Origin: Acidiferrobacteraceae bacterium
Lineage (GTDB): Bacteria > Pseudomonadota > Gammaproteobacteria > Acidiferrobacterales > Acidiferrobacteraceae
DNA length: 30,437 nucleotides
Reading direction: 5' to 3'
Assembly: GCA_027343725.1 (NCBI GenBank)
Contig: DAHWKH010000020.1
Coordinates: 1-30,437 of the forward strand
This document shows, piece after piece, positions 22,019-28,226 of the stretch. A model generated the notes under the pieces. That model had not been told where the DNA came from and ran no database searches. It saw nothing but the letters and a program-made list of their open reading frames with translations. The position numbers and the translations under genes are program-made. Each line of letters opens with the position of its first letter. The stretch's first letter is position 1.

Positions 22019-23983
22019 ATGGCTGTGAGGCGCGTACCGCTTTGGGGCAAGATCGCCATCGGCGCGGCGCTCGTCGTGGCGGTCCTCATCGGTGTCGCAG
22101 TCGCGCTCGCCCCCGGCATCATCAAGGGCGTGGTGCAAAAGGACGCGAGCGCCAAATTGAAGCGCGCGGTCGTCATTCAGGGGCCCGTGCGCGTGGACTG
22201 GGGCCTGCCGCCGCGCATCACCCTCACCGGGCTCACGGTCGCGAATCCGCCGTGGGCGAAGGGCCCGATGATCGCGATCCGCAAGACGCGCTTACGGATC
22301 GAATTGCTGCCGTTGCTGCATGGGCGCTTGGTGTTGCCCTCGCTCACGCTCATCCGCCCGCGCATCCGGCTCATCAAGCTCTCGGCGAAGCGCGTCAATT
22401 GGGTGTTCCCGCACCCGAAAAAACCCGCCAAACCGGCAAAGCCCGCGCCCACCCCCACGATCGGGCGCCTCGTGATCCGTCACGGGCTCATCACCGTGCG
22501 CGACGATCCCTCGCGCACCCACCTCGCCATGACCATCACGAGCGCCCACCCACCGACGCGTTTACGGCTCGCGGGCCACGGCCTCTACAAGGGCTCGCCG
22601 TTTACCTTGTCGGGCGCGCTCGGCTCGCCGGTCCGCGCGGAAAACCTCCACGTCCCCTATCCGGTCGCGCTCGCCGTCCATATCGGGCGTTTCCTCGCCC
22701 GCATCGACGGCACCCTGAGCGGGCCGGTGGCCCTCAAGCACGTCAACCTCCACGTGCTCTTGAAGGGCGCGGGGCTTGGGCGCGTCAATAAGGCGGTGAA
22801 CCTGCCGCTGCCATCGACCGGCCGCTTCCGCTTGAGCGGGCAGCTGACGCGCCACGGCAAGATTTGGAGCCTCTCGCATTTTCATGGGTTGGTCGGCAAG
22901 AGCGATCTCGAGGGCACGATCCACGTGCGCCCCGGGCACCCGATCGTGCTCGCCGCGAACCTCGTGTCGCACTCGCTCAACTTCAAGGACCTCGCGGGTT
23001 TCGTGAAGGCCAAGCCCAAAACCGTGAACGGACACGTGGTGGTGAAGCCGCACGCCCACAGCGCGCGCAAGGTGCTGCCGGCGAAACCCTATAAGCGCAG
23101 CCACCTCCTGAATCTCGACGCCGACGTGATCTACCATGCCGAGCACGTCTACGCCTCGCATATGCGCATCCAGGACCTCTCCACGCATCTCACGATCCAT
23201 CGCGGGATCGTGCGCCTCGATCCCCTCAATTTCGGCGTCGCCAACGGTCTCGTGCGCGCCGACTACACGATGAACGCGACCCGTCCCGTCTACGAGACGC
23301 GCCTGCGCGCGATCGCCCGCGGCATCCATCTGCGCCTGTTGTTCCCCAAGGTCAAATTCCACAGCGCCAGCACCGGAACCGTCGGCGGGCGTCTCGCGCT
23401 CGCCGCCCCCGGCAACTCCATCGCGGCCATGATGGGCCACGCGACCGGGCACTTGGGCCTTGCGCTCGCGCGCGGTTCCGTCAGCAACCTCTATGTGGCG
23501 CTGGCGCAATTGCACGTCGGCAGTGCGGGACTCGACTGGCTCTCGGGGCTCAAGCGCGAGCCGATTCCGTGCGCGGTGGTGCGTTTGGGCATGCGCGCCG
23601 GCCTTGCGCGCACGCGCACCTTCCTGATCGATACCCCGTCCGCCAATATCCTCGCGCGCGGCACGGTCAACATGCGCAGCCAGGCGATGCGCATGACGGT
23701 CTACACCAAACCGAAGCATGTCACGATTTTCAGCATGCGCGGCCCCTTGCACATCGCCGGGACCCTCAAGAAACCGACCTTCAGCGTGGGCAAGAAGGCG
23801 CTCATCGAGCGCGGCGCGGCGGCGGTCATCCTGGGGGCGGCGCTCACGCCGGCGGCCGCCTTGTTGCCGCTCGTCGATACCGCCCCCGGCCGCCGGGTCG
23901 ACTGTCCCGCGCTCTTGAACAAGGCCGGGCCCAAGGCCCGGGCCCAGGCCCTGAAAGGGATCGCCAAGCGCACGCGCGGCTAG
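22019..23983 (+). CDS. AsmA-family protein
   Basis: A 654-residue inner-membrane-anchored protein. One helix (about 11-33) precedes a long beta-rich periplasmic part. The N-terminal pattern PVRVDWGLPPRITLTGLTVANPP, then a strand with LLPLLHGRLVLPSLTLIRP, is the AsmA domain. The C-terminal AsmA_2-like part includes ILARGTVNMRSQAMRMTVY and GPLHIAGTLKKPTFSV. AsmA-like proteins are thought to bridge inner and outer membranes for phospholipid transport. A Lys-Pro-Ala run lies near 133-146. ATG 22019 has GAGGAGG 5 nt upstream, while GTG 22013 sits within that site. It starts 20 nt after the coupling-protein stop. Its TAG is shared with the convergent gene. Confidence 0.87.
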   Translation: MAVRRVPLWGKIAIGAALVVAVLIGVAVALAPGIIKGVVQKDASAKLKRAVVIQGPVRVDWGLPPRITLTGLTVANPPWAKGPMIAIRKTRLRIELLPLLHGRLVLPSLTLIRPRIRLIKLSAKRVNWVFPHPKKPAKPAKPAPTPTIGRLVIRHGLITVRDDPSRTHLAMTITSAHPPTRLRLAGHGLYKGSPFTLSGALGSPVRAENLHVPYPVALAVHIGRFLARIDGTLSGPVALKHVNLHVLLKGAGLGRVNKAVNLPLPSTGRFRLSGQLTRHGKIWSLSHFHGLVGKSDLEGTIHVRPGHPIVLAANLVSHSLNFKDLAGFVKAKPKTVNGHVVVKPHAHSARKVLPAKPYKRSHLLNLDADVIYHAEHVYASHMRIQDLSTHLTIHRGIVRLDPLNFGVANGLVRADYTMNATRPVYETRLRAIARGIHLRLLFPKVKFHSASTGTVGGRLALAAPGNSIAAMMGHATGHLGLALARGSVSNLYVALAQLHVGSAGLDWLSGLKREPIPCAVVRLGMRAGLARTRTFLIDTPSANILARGTVNMRSQAMRMTVYTKPKHVTIFSMRGPLHIAGTLKKPTFSVGKKALIERGAAAVILGAALTPAAALLPLVDTAPGRRVDCPALLNKAGPKARAQALKGIAKRTRG

Positions 23984-24675
23984 GCCTTGGGCTTGACGCC
24001 TTCCACGATCAGGAAGTCCGAGCGCTCGAGCGCCGCGATGCCGGGGATGCGGCTGTCATGAAAGCGCTCGCGGCCCACCTCCTCGAATCCCGCGCGCGTG
24101 AAGAGGTCGACGAGCTGCACCTCGTCGTATTGCCATTTATGGAAATGTCCGAAGGACTTGAACCCCGGGGGGCGCGTGCAGATGTCGGCGAAATACAAGC
24201 CGACGTGGCGCGCAAGCCGCGCGCTCTCGCGCTCCCCCGGCGCGCGTGCCCGCTCGGCCTCGTGCAGCGCCAGGTACTGTTGCCAGAAACCGACGCCGTC
24301 CGGCACGCACACGCGCAACACCCCGCCCGGCTTGAGCGCGCGGTGGCACTCGTCCAACAGGCGGCGGCCGTCATCCGGTTCCAGATGTTCCCAGAGCTCG
24401 CCCGCGTAGATCGCCGCCACCGAGGCATCGGGCCACGGCACCCCGCGCCGTAAGTCGTGGTGGATGAGCGGCGGATGAAAGGCGGTGGCGCGCAGGAGTC
24501 CGAGACGCACGAGCCAGCGATCGAGGGGCCAGGCGTGACTCACGAGCCATGCCCGCCGGCTGCCGTCGACGTGAATCCACCCCGGCGGCATCACTGGGCC
24601 GCAGCCGAGATTCAGGCGCGGTCCGCTCGGACTGCCGGATTCGAAGACGCGAAGTGTCCCTGCGACGCTGGCCAT
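23980..24675 (-). CDS. Class I SAM-dependent methyltransferase
   Basis: 231 residues with a methyltransferase fold. Motif I is LNLGCGPVMPPGWIHVDG, an acidic end of strand 2 follows, the motif II-like part is VAAIYAGELWEHLEPDDG, and LKPGGVLRVCVPDG is motif III. The long variable part (GFKSFGHFHKWQYDEVQLVDLFTRAGF) resembles methyltransferases found with sugar or polysaccharide genes, but the substrate is unknown. ATG 24675 is used; a GTG at 24681 is possible and neither has a strong ribosome binding site. It lies 66 nt downstream of the sulfur-operon gene on the same strand and could be its last member. It converges with the AsmA-family gene, sharing CTAG. Confidence 0.8.
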   Translation of the reverse strand: MASVAGTLRVFESGSPSGPRLNLGCGPVMPPGWIHVDGSRRAWLVSHAWPLDRWLVRLGLLRATAFHPPLIHHDLRRGVPWPDASVAAIYAGELWEHLEPDDGRRLLDECHRALKPGGVLRVCVPDGVGFWQQYLALHEAERARAPGERESARLARHVGLYFADICTRPPGFKSFGHFHKWQYDEVQLVDLFTRAGFEEVGRERFHDSRIPGIAALERSDFLIVEGVKPKA

Positions 24676-24741
24676 GCCCACCCGATGCCGTGTGGCGGGA
24701 AGAGAGATCCAGGCAAGCGTAGAGCCGCGAGCGTCCTCGTC

Positions 24742-25881
24742 CTATCGGTCTTTGGCAGGATGGGTGAGGTCGCCGGGCGAGCCGCGCAGGGCGCTCACGA
24801 TCACGCTCGCGCGATAGAGCCCGTCCTGGACGCGGGCATCGGTCAAAAGGGCGTAGAGGCCCTTGAGTCCTCCGCCGGGGTGGGACTCGGGCGCGCCCAG
24901 GGCGGCGCGCAGGCGCGCTAGGGACGCGCGTATCGCCTCGCCCTCGGGGGTGTTCCAGCGCGCGGCCCAGTCGGCGACGAGCAGCGGCAGGGATTGGGCG
25001 GCATCGGCGAGCCAGCCGCCGGCCGATTCGAGGGCCGGGAAGACGCCCGCCGCGCGCCAATTCTGCAAAAGCCCGGCGATGTCGCGCGCAAGCCCCACCC
25101 ACTCCTCACGGTTCAGCCGACTCAGTGCGACGACCACGCCGGCCAGCGCCTCACCCCCCGGCCCGCGCCACAGGTCCTCGAGGCCGCGCAGCCCCTCCAG
25201 GAGGCGGTGCGCGCTCGCGATGTCCGCGCGCAGCGCGTCGAGCGTCTCGCCGAGGTCGGCGAGTGCCGCCGGCCCCTGCGGGATGAGCCGGCGCGCGCCG
25301 GCGAGGAGATCGGGGAGGTTGGCGGCCAGCGCCCGCAACGCGCCGCTCTCGGACAGGGCCGTCAGCACGTCCCCGAGCTCGCCCGCAAGCCGCTCGAGGT
25401 CGGGGCGATCGAGTAATCCCGAGACCCTCGTGAAGGCCGCGGCGAGCGCCTCGCCCCCGGGCCCCGAAAGCCACTCCTGACTCGCGCGCAAACGCCGCGC
25501 GAGGTCATGCCACGTGCGCCAGTCCGCGCGCACCTCGTTGAGTACCTGCGTGAGTGCCGCGAAGGTCGCGCGATCGAGGCGCGTGTCGCGCAAGACCGCG
25601 AGGGTCTCGGCGTTGTCGGCGAGCGCGCGCAGGACGCCCGCCGCGCGCAAGGCCTCGAGCGCCGACAGCGTCTCGCGCGCAAGCCCCGCGAGGTCGTGTT
25701 CGGCGAGCGTGCCGGACGCCGTGGTCAGGGCGTCGGCGAGACCCTGCCCCAGCGGCCCGTCCGCAGCCTCCTCGAGCCGCGCCACGCGTTCGGCGAGATG
25801 AGCCAGGGCCTGCCACTGGCCCGCGCTGAGGCCCGCGTCCCAGGGTCCTTGGCGGCCGTCACCCGGCAGCGGCCCGCTCAT
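24742..25881 (-). CDS. DUF1641-like repeat protein of the SOR/SQR operon
   Basis: A 379-residue, wholly helical, Ala/Leu-rich soluble protein with three internal repeats of about 100 residues. Each starts near a D-L/W-x-x-L-A element (residues 63, 161, 261), continues with G-x-L-R-A-L-A (82-88, 180-186, and a variant at 279), and ends in W-x-x-P-x-G-E-A (137, 238, 309). The C-terminus (about 337-367, GGGLKGLYALLTDARVQDGL) resembles the DUF1641 tail. DUF1641 proteins, usually much shorter, are commonly encoded beside sulfide:quinone oxidoreductases, so a partner or membrane-docking role for the upstream flavoprotein is plausible. Its ATG overlaps that gene's stop (ATGA), so translation is coupled. 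Function unproven. Confidence 0.7.
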   Translation of the reverse strand: MSGPLPGDGRQGPWDAGLSAGQWQALAHLAERVARLEEAADGPLGQGLADALTTASGTLAEHDLAGLARETLSALEALRAAGVLRALADNAETLAVLRDTRLDRATFAALTQVLNEVRADWRTWHDLARRLRASQEWLSGPGGEALAAAFTRVSGLLDRPDLERLAGELGDVLTALSESGALRALAANLPDLLAGARRLIPQGPAALADLGETLDALRADIASAHRLLEGLRGLEDLWRGPGGEALAGVVVALSRLNREEWVGLARDIAGLLQNWRAAGVFPALESAGGWLADAAQSLPLLVADWAARWNTPEGEAIRASLARLRAALGAPESHPGGGLKGLYALLTDARVQDGLYRASVIVSALRGSPGDLTHPAKDR

Positions 25882-27158
25882 CAGGCGGCGAACAGGCGTT
25901 CCGCGAGAAACTGCGCCGCATCAAGACCCCATGGCGGGATCCGCCCCTGGGTCCTGAAAAACAAGTCCTTGTACTGCATTTTCAGGAGATAGGGGATGCG
26001 GCCCATTTTCAGGACCTGGGTCTGGCCGCCGTACCAGGAATCGGAGCGGATGTAGAACGCCTTGTTGTCGCCCATGTCGCCGATGCAGTAGACGAGCGGT
26101 TTGAGGGGTTCGTTGGCGAGCTCCGGGCTCACGCGCCCCATGTCGAGCGCGATCTGCTTGCCGACGATCTCGCTCTGCTGGTGGCCGATCGCGCCGAGCT
26201 TCGGGACGGTGACGGCGGCCGCGTCCCCGCAGGCCAGGACCTCCGGGAACTTGCGGTTGCGCATGAGCATGTCGGTCACCACGAAGCCGTGTTCGTCGCA
26301 GATCGGCAGGCCCTTCATGAAGGCGTGCGGCACCCAATCCGGCAGCACGATCTTGAGTTCCGCCTCGAGCGGGTCGCCGTGCTCGAAGCGCAGGCCCTCG
26401 GGCGTGATCTCGGTGATGTCGCCGCGGTTGTTCTGGTAATGAAAGCCCATCTGGCTCGCGATGCCGAGCAAAGACGTCACGACCTTCTCGCCGGCGTCCT
26501 CGGCGATCATGTGCCCCGGCGTGAACACCGTGATCTTGTCGGGCCCCCCGTGGCCGTGGTTCTTGAGCCAGGTGGCCATCGACATCATCACCTCGACCGG
26601 CGGGCCCTCGCAGGCGGCATCCGCCATCGGCACGAGGTCCTTGACCGCGCTGCCCTGATGAAAGCGCGCCGAGCCGATCGCGATCGGCCCGCCCTTGTAA
26701 CCGCCCTCGAACAGGGTCCGCCGCAGCTTGTTGCCGTAATAGGTGTCCGAGATCGCCTGCCCGTGTTCGGCGAACCCCGGGATTTGGTCGTAGGCCAGGC
26801 GGCAGCCGAAGGCGATGACGAGATAATCGTAGTGCAGGACCTCGAGGGGCGCGCCGTCGCGCTCCTTGGGGAGGAACTCCACCGTCCGCAGGTCCGGGTT
26901 GATGCCCCGGACCTCGCCCTGGATGAAGGTCGCCCCGGCCTCCTGCCAGGCCTTGCCGGTGTTCATGCGCAGCGTCGCGGCCGGGTCGCGGTTCTCGAAG
27001 ACCTCGGCCGGGATGTTGGGGATGTAGAGGAGGTAGGAGTTGCGGTCGAGGACGGTGATGTCGACGCTGTCGCCCGCGTACTCGCGCACCTTCTGCGCGC
27101 TCCCAAGTCCCGCGAAGCCGCCCCCCAAGATGACGACCTGAGGTTTGCCGTTTGCCAT
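25881..27158 (-). CDS. sqr: Sulfide:quinone oxidoreductase-like flavoprotein
   Basis: 425 residues of the SQR/FCSD/NDH-2 FAD family. The FAD dinucleotide fold is VVILGGGFAGLGSA (Gly 12-17), with a second fold segment near 156-165 and the FAD-contacting ACGDAAAV near 309-316. Cys 183 (ADAACEGPP) and Cys 358 (LVYCIGDMGD) align by position with the two cysteines essential in SQRs (Cys160 and Cys356 of the Acidithiobacillus enzyme). The third cysteine of that enzyme (Cys128) has no counterpart. It would oxidise sulfide to sulfane sulfur and reduce quinone at the inner face of the membrane. A perfect ribosome binding site (AAGGAGGT) overlaps the stop of the upstream sor gene. The exact SQR type is uncertain; another sulfur-linked flavoprotein is possible. 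Confidence 0.77.
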   Translation of the reverse strand: MANGKPQVVILGGGFAGLGSAQKVREYAGDSVDITVLDRNSYLLYIPNIPAEVFENRDPAATLRMNTGKAWQEAGATFIQGEVRGINPDLRTVEFLPKERDGAPLEVLHYDYLVIAFGCRLAYDQIPGFAEHGQAISDTYYGNKLRRTLFEGGYKGGPIAIGSARFHQGSAVKDLVPMADAACEGPPVEVMMSMATWLKNHGHGGPDKITVFTPGHMIAEDAGEKVVTSLLGIASQMGFHYQNNRGDITEITPEGLRFEHGDPLEAELKIVLPDWVPHAFMKGLPICDEHGFVVTDMLMRNRKFPEVLACGDAAAVTVPKLGAIGHQQSEIVGKQIALDMGRVSPELANEPLKPLVYCIGDMGDNKAFYIRSDSWYGGQTQVLKMGRIPYLLKMQYKDLFFRTQGRIPPWGLDAAQFLAERLFAA

Positions 27159-27167
27159 GAGACCTCC

Positions 27168-28121
27168 TTAACGAACGAGGTGTTCGCGCCAGGTGCCTTC
27201 TTCCATCATCGACGCGAACAATTGGTAATAGGGACCGCGGTTGATGTGGGCGAGCACGCCCCGGTCGTGGATCGTGCGCGCCTCGTAATTGACGAGGACC
27301 TTGCCAAGTCCCTGATGGGCGGCCTCGGGGTCGCTCCATTCGCTGTGCACGAAGTACTGCGCCGGCGTTTGCGCCGGGATCGGCGGGTGGTCGAGCGGTT
27401 TGTCGCCGTAATTGGTGTTGTAGCGCGGCGGGTTCGCCCCGAGCGTCGCCCGGGTCATGCCGTCGGGGTCCATCTGAAACGACCCGATGGCCGAGACGCC
27501 GATCTGCTTCAAGAGCATCCAGCCGATGAGCCCGGGGGCGTGGTCCATGAGCCAGGCCATGGTGTCCTGGACCCCGCGCTCGAAGTCCGCCTCGTGTCCA
27601 TGCATCACGCCGTGGTCGCCCAGGACCACGATGCGCCCGGGCATGGCGACGCGCGGCACCGGCTGTTGCTTGGCCGCGCGCGCCATCATGAGCGCCGGCA
27701 CGTCGGTGAGCCCGATCGGCGGCGCGAGGTTCGAGGTCACGACCTCGTAGACGGGCTCCCAGGGTCCTTCGACCACCATCGCGAGGCAATGCGAACACAG
27801 CTCGTAGATGATGTCGAACTGCTGGTAATGCATCTCCTCGTGCGCTTGCGCGCTTTTCCAGACCGTGTACTGATACATGGAGATCGGATTCAGGGTGTCG
27901 CGCATGTCGAGCGCGCCGCCGCCGTAGCGGCCGGCCATCGGATGGATGCCGATTTGCATCAGTTGGTCGAAACCGAGAAAACCCGGATGCTTGGCGGTGG
28001 TGATGCACACCTTGGGACCGACTTTGTGCATGGTCTCGTAGCTGTCCGGGCGATTGGCGATGCGCGCGGTGTTGATGGCGATGATCGGGTTGCCGGTGCC
28101 GGAGTCTTCGTGGGCGGCCAT
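27168..28121 (-). CDS. sor: Sulfur oxygenase reductase
   Basis: 317 residues (archaeal SORs about 308). It disproportionates elemental sulfur with O2, without cofactors, to sulfite/thiosulfate and sulfide in the cytoplasm. Compared with the Acidianus ambivalens enzyme at a constant offset of 8, every key residue is present: catalytic Cys 39 in KVGPKVC, non-haem iron ligands His 94 and His 98 (HEEMH) and Glu 122 (GPWEP), and pore/active-site cysteines 109 and 112 (LCSHC). Other conserved stretches are HPGFLGF, NRYGG-like GRYGGG and the C-terminal MMEEGTWREHL. The hollow 24-mer assembly is inferred from the family. ATG 28121 has GAGGAGG 7 nt upstream. First gene of the sulfur operon; the next starts 9 nt after its stop. 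Confidence 0.95.
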   Translation of the reverse strand: MAAHEDSGTGNPIIAINTARIANRPDSYETMHKVGPKVCITTAKHPGFLGFDQLMQIGIHPMAGRYGGGALDMRDTLNPISMYQYTVWKSAQAHEEMHYQQFDIIYELCSHCLAMVVEGPWEPVYEVVTSNLAPPIGLTDVPALMMARAAKQQPVPRVAMPGRIVVLGDHGVMHGHEADFERGVQDTMAWLMDHAPGLIGWMLLKQIGVSAIGSFQMDPDGMTRATLGANPPRYNTNYGDKPLDHPPIPAQTPAQYFVHSEWSDPEAAHQGLGKVLVNYEARTIHDRGVLAHINRGPYYQLFASMMEEGTWREHLVR

Positions 28122-28226
28122 GAGTCCTCCTCAAATAGCGAGGCCCCACCTTAACGCCGCCCGTCGCTTGCGCCATCCGACCTAGGCGACACCCGGGGCT
28201 ATACTGCACGAGTAAGGAGGTCAGGA
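28122..28226. promoter_or_regulatory. Divergent control region of the sor operon and the ETF-QO-like gene
   Basis: On the plus strand TATACT (28200-28205) is a good sigma-70 -10 element, about 22 nt before ATG 28227, with ribosome binding site AAGGAGGT at 28214-28221. No matching -35 lies at 16-18 nt. The nearest TTGCGC (28168-28173) is 26 nt away, so an activator may be needed. For the sor side no clear hexamers were found. Confidence 0.4.

Noticed and set aside
22562..23752. 396-codon minus-strand frame
   Set aside because: Antisense shadow of the AsmA-family gene.
26181..28154. 657-codon plus-strand frame
   Set aside because: Antisense across both sor and the SQR-like gene; its composition is the complement of those genes.
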